Positions 52,453 to 61,909 of a stretch of 64,000 nucleotides of DNA are shown here, piece after piece; the stretch's first letter is position 1, and every line of letters begins with the position of its first letter. The position numbers were made by a program, and so were the translations under genes. Location of the stretch: contig CAJTSF010000007.1 in the NCBI GenBank assembly GCA_910578985.1, forward strand, positions 54,594 to 118,593, given 5' to 3'. This stretch comes from an uncultured Odoribacter sp. GTDB taxonomy: Bacteria > Bacteroidota > Bacteroidia > Bacteroidales > Marinifilaceae. Below the pieces are notes generated by a model. It made no database searches and was not told the DNA's origin. It was given only the letters and a program-made list of their open reading frames with translations.

Positions 52453-53340
52453 CTATTTTATCCCCTTCACCTCTTCGAAGCCCTTCCCGAATACTCCCAT
52501 GACAGGCGCCATGGTCATGAACACATTGACATCGATTTGGCGGGCAATGCGCAATACTTCGGAGGCCTCGTACTTGCGGGCGACAATCATGATGATTTTC
52601 TTCTCCTGCCCGGAGTACCACCCTTTGGCATCGATGAGCGTCACGCCCCGATGCACCTGGTTCGTCAATTCGCGGGCAATCTCATCGTATTTCTCCGAGA
52701 AAATAAACAACTGCGCAGACTGAGTTTTACCGGTCAGCACGTAGTCCACCGTGAAAGAGACGATACCCATCATGACATAACCGTAAATCAACCCGCCGAA
52801 CGCTTCACGGTCCAATGGGTCGTAAATCAACAAGGTCATGGCGATAACGCAGAAATCCGCCACCATCAGCACGCGTCCCGGGCTAACATTGTGATATTTC
52901 GTGACCAGCATGGCGATGATATCCGTTCCTCCCGTGCTGCCGCCGACGGTGATGGACAGACCGATACCGACACCCGTCAGCATGGCGGCGATAATGGTAC
53001 TCATGAATTTCTCATCCGGCAGGATACCGTCCACGGGCATCAACGGTTGCATGATGCCCAGAAAAAGGCTGCCGACGGCAATGGCAAAGATGGTCTTCAC
53101 CCCGAACTTCGGTCCCAGGACCTTCATGGCGATAATCAACAGGATGATGTTCACCAGAAAATAGCCCACCCCGACGGGGATGCCGAACAAATAAAACAAC
53201 ACGGTGGAAATACCCGTAGCGCCTCCGCCGACAATCTTGTGCGGCACCAAAAAGCCGGTTGCCGCGAAAGCGTAAATCAACATTCCGAAAGTAATGATCA
53301 GATAAGGTCTGACCGCACTCCACATACTCTGCTTTTTCAT
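52453..53340 (-). CDS. YitT family membrane protein
   Basis: A 295-residue protein: about five or six membrane helices (LIITFGMLIYAFAATGFLVPHKIVGGGATGISTVLFYL, GVGYFLVNIILLIIAMKVLG, SITVGGSTGGTDIIAML) and a cytoplasmic DUF2179 domain from about 215 (VTLIDAKGWYSGQEKKIIMIVARKYEASEVLR). Function unknown; family is widespread. Sits 8 bases behind glnS. Confidence 0.9.
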   Translation of the reverse strand: MKKQSMWSAVRPYLIITFGMLIYAFAATGFLVPHKIVGGGATGISTVLFYLFGIPVGVGYFLVNIILLIIAMKVLGPKFGVKTIFAIAVGSLFLGIMQPLMPVDGILPDEKFMSTIIAAMLTGVGIGLSITVGGSTGGTDIIAMLVTKYHNVSPGRVLMVADFCVIAMTLLIYDPLDREAFGGLIYGYVMMGIVSFTVDYVLTGKTQSAQLFIFSEKYDEIARELTNQVHRGVTLIDAKGWYSGQEKKIIMIVARKYEASEVLRIARQIDVNVFMTMAPVMGVFGKGFEEVKGIK

Positions 53341-53348
53341 TTCTTAAT

Positions 53349-55061
53349 CTATTTGTTTATTTTTTGCCAGGTATCCTTTAAAGATACGGTACGGTTAATG
53401 ACTAATTTTTCCTCCGAAGAATCGGGGTCCACGCAAAAATATCCCAGGCGCTGGAACTGGAAACGGTCGCCGGGCTTGGCGGTTTTCAGGCATGATTCCA
53501 GTTTGCAGCCGGTCAGGACGCGCAACGAGTCCTCATTGATGAACTCCTTGAAATCGACCTCCTTGTGCCCGGCAGGGTCCTCATCCTTGAACAGGCGGTC
53601 ATAGAGGCGCACTTCCGCATCGATGGCATCGGAAGCGGAAACCCAGTGGAGCGTCCCCTTCACCTTGCGGTTAGAGGCTTCGCTGCCGCTACCGCTGCGG
53701 GTGTCGGGGTCATACGTGCAATGAATGACCGTGACCTTCCCGTCGGCATCCTTCTCGATGCGGTCAGTGCATTTGATGATGTAAGCCCCCTTGAGGCGTA
53801 CCTCCTGTCCCGGCGTGAGGCGGAAGAATTTCTTGGGCGCCTCTTCCATAAAGTCGTCCCGTTCGATATACAACTCGCCGGAGAATGCCACCTGGCGGGT
53901 ACCGGCAGCCGCATCCTCGGGATTGTTTTCGATTTCCATCCATTCGGTCTGTCCGGCAGGATAATTGTCGAGCACCACCTTCACAGGGTCGAGCACCGCC
54001 ATGACACGGGGAGCCGTCCTGTTCAGATGCTCCCGCACGCAATACTCCAACAGCGCCATGTCCACCACGATTTCACGGCGTGCCACCCCAACCTTCTCGG
54101 CAAACATGCGGATGGACTCCGGGGTGTAGCCCCGACGGCGCAATCCGCAAATGGTCGGCATGCGCGGGTCATCCCATCCCGCCACATATTTCTTTTGCAC
54201 GAGTTCCAGCAGGCGTCGCTTGCTCATCACCGTATAATTCAGGTTGCGGCGGGCAAACTCGATTTGTCGGGGACGGTATTCCGTGTCGGTCAATTCATCC
54301 AGGAACCAATTGTACAGCGGACGGTGGATTTCGAACTCCAGCGTGCAGATGGAATGGGTAATGCCCTCCAGGTAATCGCTCTGCCCGTGCGTAAAGTCGT
54401 ACATCGGATAAATGCACCACCGGTCGCCGGTGCGGTGGTGGCTGCAATAGATGATGCGGTACATGATGGGGTCACGCATCAGCATATTGGGCGCCGCCAT
54501 GTCTATCTTGGCGCGCAACACACGGCTCCCTTCCGCGAACTCCCCCGCTTTCATCCGGCGGAACAGCTCGAGGTTCTCCTCCACGCTCCGGTTCCGGTAA
54601 GGGCTGTTCACGCCCGGTTCGGTAATCGTCTTCCGTCCGGCACTGATTTCTTCCGCCGTCTGGTCGTCCACATAAGCCTTTCCGTCGCGTATCATCTGCT
54701 CCGCCCAGTCGTAAAGCTGCTGGAAATAATCGGACGCATAGTGCACCTCCCCTTCCCATTGGAAGCCCAGCCACCGGATGTCGTTCTGGATGGCGTCGGT
54801 AAACTCCACATCCTCCTTGGAGGGGTTGGTGTCATCGAAACGCAGGTTGCATTTTCCGTTATATTTGGCAGCCAGTCCGAAATTCAGGCAAATGGATGTG
54901 GCGTGCCCGATATGCAAATACCCGTTGGGCTCGGGCGGAAAGCGAGTGTGCACTCTGCCTCCGTTCTTGCCGGCAGCGATCTCCTCTTCGATAATCTGCT
55001 CAATGAAGTTCAACGACTTCTCCTCTTCGGGTTCTGCAAGGTGTTGATTCTTGTCCGTCAT
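53349..55061 (-). CDS. glnS: Glutamine-tRNA ligase
   Basis: Class I synthetase: PPEPNGYLHIGHATSICLNF (HIGH motif), NTDLSDLTDTEYRPRQIEF-type region with VMSKRRL (KMSKS) and a C-terminal beta-barrel anticodon domain (VKGTLHWVSASDAIDAEVRLYDRLF) diagnostic of GlnRS over GluRS. ATG at 55061 chosen over an in-frame GTG three codons earlier. 570 residues, normal. First gene of an operon with yitT and the TldD-like gene. Confidence 0.96.
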   Translation of the reverse strand: MTDKNQHLAEPEEEKSLNFIEQIIEEEIAAGKNGGRVHTRFPPEPNGYLHIGHATSICLNFGLAAKYNGKCNLRFDDTNPSKEDVEFTDAIQNDIRWLGFQWEGEVHYASDYFQQLYDWAEQMIRDGKAYVDDQTAEEISAGRKTITEPGVNSPYRNRSVEENLELFRRMKAGEFAEGSRVLRAKIDMAAPNMLMRDPIMYRIIYCSHHRTGDRWCIYPMYDFTHGQSDYLEGITHSICTLEFEIHRPLYNWFLDELTDTEYRPRQIEFARRNLNYTVMSKRRLLELVQKKYVAGWDDPRMPTICGLRRRGYTPESIRMFAEKVGVARREIVVDMALLEYCVREHLNRTAPRVMAVLDPVKVVLDNYPAGQTEWMEIENNPEDAAAGTRQVAFSGELYIERDDFMEEAPKKFFRLTPGQEVRLKGAYIIKCTDRIEKDADGKVTVIHCTYDPDTRSGSGSEASNRKVKGTLHWVSASDAIDAEVRLYDRLFKDEDPAGHKEVDFKEFINEDSLRVLTGCKLESCLKTAKPGDRFQFQRLGYFCVDPDSSEEKLVINRTVSLKDTWQKINK

Positions 55062-55084
55062 AATTTTCACTTTTTATGAAAGCA

Positions 55085-55092
55085 CAAAAATA
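55085..55092 (-). promoter_or_regulatory. TAnnTTTG promoter box for glnS operon
   Basis: Minus-strand TATTTTTG, 23 bases ahead of the ATG at 55061. Confidence 0.6.
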
Positions 55093-55122
55093 AGGAATTT
55101 ATGAGAGTTTTAAAAGTTTATA

Positions 55123-55130
55123 TATATTTG
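55123..55130 (+). promoter_or_regulatory. TAnnTTTG promoter box, 4 bases from GTG start
   Basis: TATATTTG, then CAAC, then the GTG at 55135. Suggests a leaderless porin mRNA. Confidence 0.65.
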
Positions 55131-55134
55131 CAAC

Positions 55135-57108
55135 GTGAAAAAAATCATCTGCACTTTCATATTAGCCGCCGTCCATTTTATTTGCCTGGGACAGAGCGAA
55201 TACGGCGAATTCAGCCCCATCAGGGATGAAAACGGCGCGGGACGTCCCTCCCGGGATTCCGCAGCCCAAAAGACGGATGTGCCGCATTTCAGATACACCT
55301 GGACGTGGATGCACAATGGCGTATACGCACAGGAAGTGCCCCAGGACACGTTGCAGGACGGCATTCAGAATTTCAATTACATCTTCAAAAAAAGCATCTC
55401 CAACACCTATTTGGGCAACTTCCCCTCCCCTTACGAATCGAACATCTTCATCGAACGCCCCGCCCCGCAGGACTTCCACCCGGTGGACTTCCTGCGTGCC
55501 TATTTCGTCAAGCCGGGGGATATCCCGCACTTCAATACCACCACCCCGTTCACGCGGCTCAGGTATTTCACCGGAGGCGGCAAGGGGAAAGCGGAAAACC
55601 TGCTGGACGCGTGGCACGTGCAGAACATCACCCCCTTCTGGAATGCCGGACTGCGCTACAACCTGATTTCCAGCGACGGACGGTATGCCGACCAAAAGAG
55701 CAAGGTCACCGACTTCGCCTTCTTCACCTCCTATGAGCGCGACCGCATCGCAGCCTCCGTATTCTTCAACCGCAACAAAGGGGAAATCGGGGAAAACGGC
55801 GGTATCCGGGAGCGCTATTTCATCACGGACTCGACGGAAAAGGCGGAAAACATCCCCGTCTGGCTGACAGGCAACGAAGCGGAGAACATTGTCCGCAACC
55901 TCAACGTAAACGCCCAAATGCAATACAACATAGGCACCCCCAAACCGGTGGTCCGGGAGAATGACACCAGTTACACCTACCCCGCCAAAGCGGTCCTGAA
56001 CATCCGCACGGAAGGCAACCGCCGCCGTTTCAGGGAGGAGAGCATCAACCTGGAGTATTACCGCCACACCTACATCGACAGCACGCAGACCTCCGACGAC
56101 TACCGCAATAACATCGTGGAGGTGTCCGCCAAATTCGTGGTAAACGAGCACCCGAAATACAAATACCTGCCCGGCATCTATGCCGGCTTGGATTTCCGGC
56201 ACGAAAAATACGACCAGCGCACCGGCTACGACACCCTCATCCGTCAGGAATATTTCGGCAAACGCAAATACTCCGGCACATACATCACCGCAGGGCTGTT
56301 CAATGTGGACACGAACGCCCTCATGAATTTCGATGTGGCGGGACGCTTGGCGGTACTGGGACACTATGCCGGCAATTTCAGCGTGGACGGCTACATCAGC
56401 CAGGCGCTGCGTCAGGACAAAAGCTCCCTGCTGAGGGCGGACGCCCGCTTCGAACTGCAAAGCGCCAACCCGTTTTTCAACCGCTACGTGGGCAACCACG
56501 ACAGGTGGGAAAACGACTTCAAGGCGGTCAAGACCATCCGGGTGGAAGGGCGCTACATCAACAAACGGCTGCGCACGGACGTCGGCGTGGGGTTCACGAA
56601 CCTGTTCAGCCACATCTATTTCGACTCGACCGCCATACCGCGGCAATTCAACAAAGCCTTGGTCGTATTCACCGCCTGGGGCAAGGAGGTATTCCGCGCG
56701 GGACATTTCTATTTCGACCAGTCGGTCTATTTCCAGAAAAGCATGCAGGAAGACATCCTGTCGCTTCCCGCCATCTCCCTCTACTCGCACAACTATTACC
56801 AGAACTACCTGTTCAAGGGCGCCCTGCAATTGCAGGTGGGCATCGATCTGTTTTACAACACCTCGTTCTATGCCGACAACTACGCCCCCTCCATCATGCA
56901 GTTCCACCTGCAACGGGAGCATAAAACGGGCAATTATCCCAAAGTGGACGCTTTCCTGAACCTTCATATCAAACGCGCCCAACTGTTTGTCAAATACGAA
57001 CATGCCAACTACCACATCAAACGGAAGGGTAATTTCTTCAGTGCGGCGGATTATCCCATCAATCCGGGCATGTTAAAATTCGGAGTGCAATGGGACTTTT
57101 TCGACTGA
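55135..57108 (+). CDS. Putative outer-membrane porin (Bacteroidota family)
   Basis: A 657-residue protein with a signal peptide (ICTFILAAVHFICLGQ) and long runs of alternating, aromatic-rich strands typical of an outer-membrane barrel. Features of the putative porin family include RYTWTWMHNGVYAQEVPQDTLQDGIQNFNYIF-type N-terminus, NIFIERP, FLRAYFVKPGDIPHFNTTTPFTRLRY, and a terminal GMLKFGVQWDFFD with aromatic end for BAM insertion. Begins with GTG. The end overlaps mltF-like gene by 19 bases. Confidence 0.85.
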   Translation: MKKIICTFILAAVHFICLGQSEYGEFSPIRDENGAGRPSRDSAAQKTDVPHFRYTWTWMHNGVYAQEVPQDTLQDGIQNFNYIFKKSISNTYLGNFPSPYESNIFIERPAPQDFHPVDFLRAYFVKPGDIPHFNTTTPFTRLRYFTGGGKGKAENLLDAWHVQNITPFWNAGLRYNLISSDGRYADQKSKVTDFAFFTSYERDRIAASVFFNRNKGEIGENGGIRERYFITDSTEKAENIPVWLTGNEAENIVRNLNVNAQMQYNIGTPKPVVRENDTSYTYPAKAVLNIRTEGNRRRFREESINLEYYRHTYIDSTQTSDDYRNNIVEVSAKFVVNEHPKYKYLPGIYAGLDFRHEKYDQRTGYDTLIRQEYFGKRKYSGTYITAGLFNVDTNALMNFDVAGRLAVLGHYAGNFSVDGYISQALRQDKSSLLRADARFELQSANPFFNRYVGNHDRWENDFKAVKTIRVEGRYINKRLRTDVGVGFTNLFSHIYFDSTAIPRQFNKALVVFTAWGKEVFRAGHFYFDQSVYFQKSMQEDILSLPAISLYSHNYYQNYLFKGALQLQVGIDLFYNTSFYADNYAPSIMQFHLQREHKTGNYPKVDAFLNLHIKRAQLFVKYEHANYHIKRKGNFFSAADYPINPGMLKFGVQWDFFD

Positions 57109-58478
57109 CCGCCGCCCTATTCCTCGGATGGCTGTGCACCGCGTGCAGCACCCCGGAAGTTCCGGCGCCGTTCGTCACACGGGAGCCCTCCCGCCTGCTC
57201 AAGATTCTGGAAGAGGGGACGCTGAATGTCTCCACGTTCTACAACACCACGGACTTCTACGTGCACCAGGGCGTGACGAAAGGTTTCCATTACGAACTGG
57301 CAAAAGATTTCGCCGACTATCTCGGCGTCAAACTGAAAGTCGTTGAAATCAACAACAACGTGGACACCGCCGTCGAACGCCTCGGGGACGGACGGTACGA
57401 CCTGTTGGCGATGAGCCTCACCCAAACGCCGGAACGGCGGGAACGCCTCTGTTTTAGCCAGCCCTTTTTCCACACCGCCGAAGTGTTGGTGCAAAACGGG
57501 AAAGCCAATCCCGTCCGGCATCCCTCCGCCCTGAACGGGCAGGCCATCTTCATCCCCTGTAGCGCCGTCTCCTACAAAAAAGCGCTCCAGCACCTGCAAG
57601 ACTCGCTGAACCTCCGCATCGACCTGATTGAAGTGGACCAGCATTTCAACGAGGACCTGCTGCATCTGGTGGAAACCGGCACCATCCCCTACACCGTCAC
57701 CGACGAGAACATCGCCCGTGCCGCCGGATTCTCCATGAAAAACATCGACTACACGTTCCGCCTGCAAGACAGCATCGCCATCTCCTGGGCAACCCTCGCC
57801 GGGGAAGACTTTCTGGCGGAAGAAATCGACCGGTGGCTGCAAACCATCCGCAAAAGCGGAAAATTACGGATGCTCTACCAACGGTATTTCAACAACCGCC
57901 ATTCCGTGCCGGCGAACGGTTCGAAATACACCCTGCTGAAAAAAGGCAAAATATCCGTCTACGACCACCTCTTGAAAAAGGCGAGCCGCCGGTTGGACTG
58001 GGACTGGCGCCTGCTGGCAGCCATCGCCTACGTGGAATCGCACTTCGAACCCGAAGCCGAATCCTCATTCGGGGCATACGGCTTGATGCAGGTGATGCCC
58101 GAAACGGCGGGACAGTTCGGGGTGACGGACTATTTCACCCCGGAAGGCAACGTGCATGCCGGCGTCTCCTACCTCAAATACCTGAACGACTACTTCACCC
58201 CTTACATCCCCGCCCCGGAAGAGCGCATCAAATTCATATTGGCATCCTATAACGCCGGACCGGGGCATGTGATGGATGCCATCCGGCTCGCAAGCAAATA
58301 CGGCAAAGACCCGCTCATCTGGGACAACAACGTCGATTACTACCTTCTCCACAAAAACGAACGCCGCTTTTATCAGGACTCCCTGGCAAAAAACGGTTAC
58401 TGCAACGGACCGCAAGCCTACCACTATGTCCACCGCGTATTGGAAACATACAATAACTACAAGAATATCAACCAATAA
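57090..58478 (+). CDS. mltF: Membrane-bound lytic transglycosylase, MltF-like
   Basis: A 462-residue lipoprotein (lipobox CTAC). Residues about 35-265 are a SBP_bac_3 domain (GTLNVSTFYNTTDFYVHQGVTKGFHYELAKDFADYLGVKLKVV), about 290-440 an SLT lysozyme-like domain with catalytic Glu in IAYVESHFEPEAESSFGAYGLMQVMPETA and ILASYNAGPGHVMDAI. Cleaves peptidoglycan with 1,6-anhydro ends. Overlaps the porin gene and is surely cotranscribed. Confidence 0.93.
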   Translation: MGLFRLTAALFLGWLCTACSTPEVPAPFVTREPSRLLKILEEGTLNVSTFYNTTDFYVHQGVTKGFHYELAKDFADYLGVKLKVVEINNNVDTAVERLGDGRYDLLAMSLTQTPERRERLCFSQPFFHTAEVLVQNGKANPVRHPSALNGQAIFIPCSAVSYKKALQHLQDSLNLRIDLIEVDQHFNEDLLHLVETGTIPYTVTDENIARAAGFSMKNIDYTFRLQDSIAISWATLAGEDFLAEEIDRWLQTIRKSGKLRMLYQRYFNNRHSVPANGSKYTLLKKGKISVYDHLLKKASRRLDWDWRLLAAIAYVESHFEPEAESSFGAYGLMQVMPETAGQFGVTDYFTPEGNVHAGVSYLKYLNDYFTPYIPAPEERIKFILASYNAGPGHVMDAIRLASKYGKDPLIWDNNVDYYLLHKNERRFYQDSLAKNGYCNGPQAYHYVHRVLETYNNYKNINQ

Positions 58479-58533
58479 CACAAATACACAGAAAAACACA
58501 TCTACGAACATTGCTTTTCCTATTTCTTTTTCA

Positions 58534-58541
58534 TATCTTCG
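58534..58541 (+). promoter_or_regulatory. Near-consensus promoter box
   Basis: TATCTTCG (one base off TAnnTTTG), 37 bases before the ATG at 58579. Confidence 0.4.
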
Positions 58542-58578
58542 CAATCGGAACGTTGGATTGATTAAACCGTATAATCAC

Positions 58579-59325
58579 ATGCCTTACAGAAGATTACCAA
58601 ACACGGATGCCGCCAGGGTTAGGGCATTAAAATGTGCTTTGAAAAAAGGGCAATGTATGGGAATGGACAATATCGCCTATCCTTTTGCCCTGAAACAAAA
58701 AATCGAATTCTTTCTCCCCAAGTTCGAAGTGGCGATACAGACCTCCAAACTGGCAAAAGAAAAGCAATTCGACAACAGTCCCAAATTCTCGGAACACGCC
58801 AAAAAAGCCCGCCTCTACGTCTCCCACTTCATCCAGGTGTTGAACTTCTGCATTGCCCGGGGAGAGATGAAACCCGCCATACGTTCCTACTACGGCCTGG
58901 AGGAGAAAAGCTCCAAAGTGCCGCCCCTATTGACGGAACAGGACCTGCTGTTCTGGGGTGAGAAAATCATCAAGGGCGAACAAGACCGCCTGAGCCACCG
59001 GGACGGCAATCCTATCTACTGCCCCTCCATCGCGCTCGTGAAGGTGAACTACGAAAACTTCAAGGAAAACTACACCCGCCAGAAACAATTCCAGACCAAT
59101 TCCGCCCGCGAAAGCAACAACGTGGCGCAATTCCGGAAAGACGCCGACAGCCTGATTCTGGAAATATGGAACGCCGTGGAGAAATACTTCCTGAACGTCA
59201 AAGACGAGGAAGAAAAGAGATACATGTGCGAAGAATACGGGCTAATCTATGTCTTCCGCCGCGGTGAAAAGGAAAAGATACGCCAGCGGAAAGAGACGGA
59301 AAGCATCACCCTAAGGCTGTTTTGA
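58579..59325 (+). CDS. Conserved hypothetical protein
   Basis: A 248-residue cytoplasmic, helix-rich protein with no signal peptide: MPYRRLPNTDAARVRALKCALKKG, a long charged helical middle (FENYTRQKQ-like; VNYENFKENYTRQKQFQTNSARESNNVAQF) and a tail YMCEEYGLIYVFRRGEKEKIRQRKE. I do not recognise the family beyond its Bacteroidota look. ATG at 58579 is preferred; the long upstream frame runs through mltF. The end overlaps the convergent small feo gene by 15 bases. Confidence 0.65.
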   Translation: MPYRRLPNTDAARVRALKCALKKGQCMGMDNIAYPFALKQKIEFFLPKFEVAIQTSKLAKEKQFDNSPKFSEHAKKARLYVSHFIQVLNFCIARGEMKPAIRSYYGLEEKSSKVPPLLTEQDLLFWGEKIIKGEQDRLSHRDGNPIYCPSIALVKVNYENFKENYTRQKQFQTNSARESNNVAQFRKDADSLILEIWNAVEKYFLNVKDEEEKRYMCEEYGLIYVFRRGEKEKIRQRKETESITLRLF

Positions 59326-59469
59326 ACACTTGCCCTTCAACGGGCACCCCGCGCAACCGGCGCAGTTCCTGCCGCGGCGCAACGCCTTCCAGCGGCGCCA
59401 ACCTGCCCGTAAAGCCACTGTTGCCGCCAGTCCGACCAGGACATATACAATGATTTCCTGTGCCTCCAT
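59311..59469 (-). CDS. FeoB-associated Cys-rich membrane protein
   Basis: A 52-residue protein: one membrane helix (EIIVYVLVGLAATVAL), a basic stretch (RWRRWKALRRGRN) and a Cys-rich tail CAGCAGCPLKGKC with four Cys. This layout is that of the small FeoB-associated Cys-rich proteins, probably helping ferrous iron uptake. Its ATG immediately follows the feoB stop (TGA ATG), so it is translationally coupled. Too short for simple ORF lists. Confidence 0.85.
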   Translation of the reverse strand: MEAQEIIVYVLVGLAATVALRAGWRRWKALRRGRNCAGCAGCPLKGKCSKQP

Positions 59470-61836
59470 TCAAAACAAACTTCCAATCTGATATACGCAA
59501 AACGACACCGCCCATGCCAACGCCGTCGTATAGAAAATCGTAAAGAGCGCCCATTTCCACCCCGCCTCCTTCCGGATGGCGGCAATCACCGCCATGCAAG
59601 GAAAATAAATCAGGATAAACAGCATGAACCCGTAAGCCACCAACGGCGTAAACACCCGGTTGCCCTGCCCGTCCGTTTGCCGCCTCAGGTTCTCGGCAAG
59701 GCTTTGCGTATCCTCCTGCGCGTCCGGCACATGGTACAGGATGCCCATCGAACTCACCACGATTTCCTTCGCCGCCAGTCCGGTCACGATGCTCACCCCC
59801 ATCTTCCAGTCGAATCCCAGCGGCTCCAGACCCGGTTCGATAAACTTGCCGAGCTGCCCGATGTAGGAGTGCTCCAGATGTCCGGCGGCATCCGTCCCCT
59901 TTTCCCGGTGCAAGGGAAAATACCCCAATGCCCAAATCAGCACGGAAGCCACCAGAATCACAGTACCCATCTTGCGCAGGTACTGCCCCGCCTTGTTCCA
60001 CATGTGAACCGTCGTATTCCGCAAGGTAGGCATCCGGTACGGCGGCAATTCCATCACGAAAGGCACCGATGAAGCGGCGAAAAAGGTCTTTTTCAACAGC
60101 AATGCCGTCAAGACCGCCAGCACCACCCCGATGAGATAAACCGACATCAGCACCAGCCCCGGATACACGGGGAAAAAGGCGGACACCAGCAGGATATACA
60201 CCGGCAAACGCGCGCTGCACGACATGAACGGCGTAATCAGCATCGTCATGATGCGGTCGCGCCGGCTCTCCAGCGTGCGGGTAGCCATGATGGCGGGCAC
60301 ATTGCACCCGAAACCGATCAGCAACGGAATGAACGACTTCCCGTGCAACCCGATTTTGTGCATCAGGCGGTCCATGATAAACGCCGCCCGCGCCATATAT
60401 CCCGTATCCTCCATGAGGGAGATGAAAAAAAACAGAATCAGGATATTCGGCAGAAAAACCATCACCCCGCCCACGCCGGCGATAATCCCGTTCACCAGCA
60501 AATCGTTCAACGGCCCTTCCGGCAACGCTCCCGCCACCCATTCCCCCAGCGCCGAGACGCCCGCCTCAATCCAGTCCATCGGATAGCTTCCCAAAGAAAA
60601 CGTCGCCTGGAAAGTCACCCACATAAAGAAAATCAAAAAAGGGAAGCCCAGCCACTGGTGCGTCAGCAAAGCGTCGATGGCATTCGTCAGCTGCCTCTTG
60701 TCCTTCAGTCCCGGGCGGTAGGTCTCCTGCAACGCCCCCCGCACAAAGCCGTATTTCGCATTGGTCACAATCGTCTTGCTATCCTCCTTGAACTCCCGTT
60801 CCAACTCCCGGCTTTCCTTCCGCGCCACGGCAACCATCGCCTCGTAATTAGGCTCCGCAGCCAGCGCGTCCCGCATGATACGGTCGTCCTCCAGGAGCTT
60901 GATGGCAACATACCGCGGCACATACTGGTCCGTGATATGCCGGTTCTCCACCACCTTCTCCTTGATGCGGGCAATAGCATCTTCGATTTCCCGCCCGTAA
61001 TGGATATGCACGTGCCGCGACTCCTTCGCCCGGTCCTCGAACACCTCGAGCACCTTATCCAGCACCTCGTTCACCCCGATGCCCCGAGACGCCGTCGTCG
61101 GCACCACAGGCATCCCCAGGAGCTGCCCCAGGTAAGCGTAGTCCACCTCCGCCCCTTCCGCCGTCAGTTCATCATACATATTCAGCGCCATCACCACCCG
61201 GATGTTCATGTCAATCAACTGGGTCGTCAGGTAGAGGTTCCGCTCCAGGCTGGACGCGTCCACCACATTCAGCACCAGGTCCGGATGATGTTGCGTGATA
61301 TACTCCCGCACATAAATCTCCTCCGCCGTGTATTCGGTCATAGAATAGGTGCCCGGCAAATCGATCAAATGAATCGTATACCCCTTATAGCGGCAGGTCC
61401 CCGATTTGGCATCGACGGTCACCCCGCTGTAATTGCCCACCTTCTCCCGTCCTCCCGTCGCCCGGTTGAAAAAAGAAGTCTTCCCGCAATTCGGATTCCC
61501 CACCAGGGCGACATGGATGGTGCGCGACCGTTCATGCACCGCGCGGGCAATCTCCTCCTCCGTGAACGTCCCGTTGAACCCCTCCCGTATCTCCCCGGAA
61601 ATCCGCACCACCTCAATCAACCGCGCCTCGCTCCGCCTCAACGAGATATGGCTGTCCATCAACCGGTATTCTATCGGATCGTGCAACGGCGCATTTTTCA
61701 CCACCGCGACCTTCTCCCCTTTCACAAACCCCATCTCCACAATCCGGTTCCGGAAACTGCCATGCCCATGCACCTTCACCACCACGCACTCCTCGCCCGT
61801 CAGTATATCGGAAAGTTTCAGATAATTGTTCTCCAT
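59470..61836 (-). CDS. feoB: Ferrous iron transporter, FeoA-FeoB fusion
   Basis: A 788-residue protein. Residues about 1-80 are a FeoA SH3-like domain (FRNRIVEMGFVKGEKVAVV, YRLMDSHISLRRSEARLIEV). The GTPase follows: G1 GNPNCGKT at 113-120, G3 DLPGTYSMTEY, G4 NMYDE, then a helical spacer and two Gate repeats (MVFLPNILILFFFISLMEDTGYMARAAFIMDRLM, IGFGCNVPAIMATRTLESRRDRIMTMLITPFMSCSARLPVYILL). FeoA-FeoB fusions occur in Bacteroidota. Fe2+ import into the cytoplasm. Confidence 0.95.
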   Translation of the reverse strand: MENNYLKLSDILTGEECVVVKVHGHGSFRNRIVEMGFVKGEKVAVVKNAPLHDPIEYRLMDSHISLRRSEARLIEVVRISGEIREGFNGTFTEEEIARAVHERSRTIHVALVGNPNCGKTSFFNRATGGREKVGNYSGVTVDAKSGTCRYKGYTIHLIDLPGTYSMTEYTAEEIYVREYITQHHPDLVLNVVDASSLERNLYLTTQLIDMNIRVVMALNMYDELTAEGAEVDYAYLGQLLGMPVVPTTASRGIGVNEVLDKVLEVFEDRAKESRHVHIHYGREIEDAIARIKEKVVENRHITDQYVPRYVAIKLLEDDRIMRDALAAEPNYEAMVAVARKESRELEREFKEDSKTIVTNAKYGFVRGALQETYRPGLKDKRQLTNAIDALLTHQWLGFPFLIFFMWVTFQATFSLGSYPMDWIEAGVSALGEWVAGALPEGPLNDLLVNGIIAGVGGVMVFLPNILILFFFISLMEDTGYMARAAFIMDRLMHKIGLHGKSFIPLLIGFGCNVPAIMATRTLESRRDRIMTMLITPFMSCSARLPVYILLVSAFFPVYPGLVLMSVYLIGVVLAVLTALLLKKTFFAASSVPFVMELPPYRMPTLRNTTVHMWNKAGQYLRKMGTVILVASVLIWALGYFPLHREKGTDAAGHLEHSYIGQLGKFIEPGLEPLGFDWKMGVSIVTGLAAKEIVVSSMGILYHVPDAQEDTQSLAENLRRQTDGQGNRVFTPLVAYGFMLFILIYFPCMAVIAAIRKEAGWKWALFTIFYTTALAWAVSFCVYQIGSLF

Positions 61837-61862
61837 GACGCAACTCCTTTCTGATGACCCTG

Positions 61863-61870
61863 CAAAGATA
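61863..61870 (-). promoter_or_regulatory. TAnnTTTG promoter box for feoAB
   Basis: Minus-strand TATCTTTG, 26 bases before the ATG at 61836. Confidence 0.65.
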
Positions 61871-61893
61871 ACAAGAATCGCATAACATGCCTA

Positions 61894-61909
61894 TACCTAC
61901 AAATAGGTA
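61894..61909. promoter_or_regulatory. Palindrome upstream of feoAB, candidate operator
   Basis: TACCTA, CAAA, TAGGTA: perfect 6-bp inverted repeat centred about 34 bases upstream of the -7 box, covering the -33 region of the feo promoter. TAGGT half-sites recall DtxR/IdeR operators; the binding protein is not known here. Confidence 0.5.

Noticed and set aside
55162..57015. 617-residue open frame antisense to the porin gene
   Set aside because: Composition is Val/Gly/Glu-rich shadow coding; the porin on the other strand has signal peptide, promoter and family features.
59306..60541. 411-residue minus-strand frame over feoB
   Set aside because: It is a different frame of the feoB gene; only its last part overlaps the genuine small Cys-rich gene, which is in another frame.
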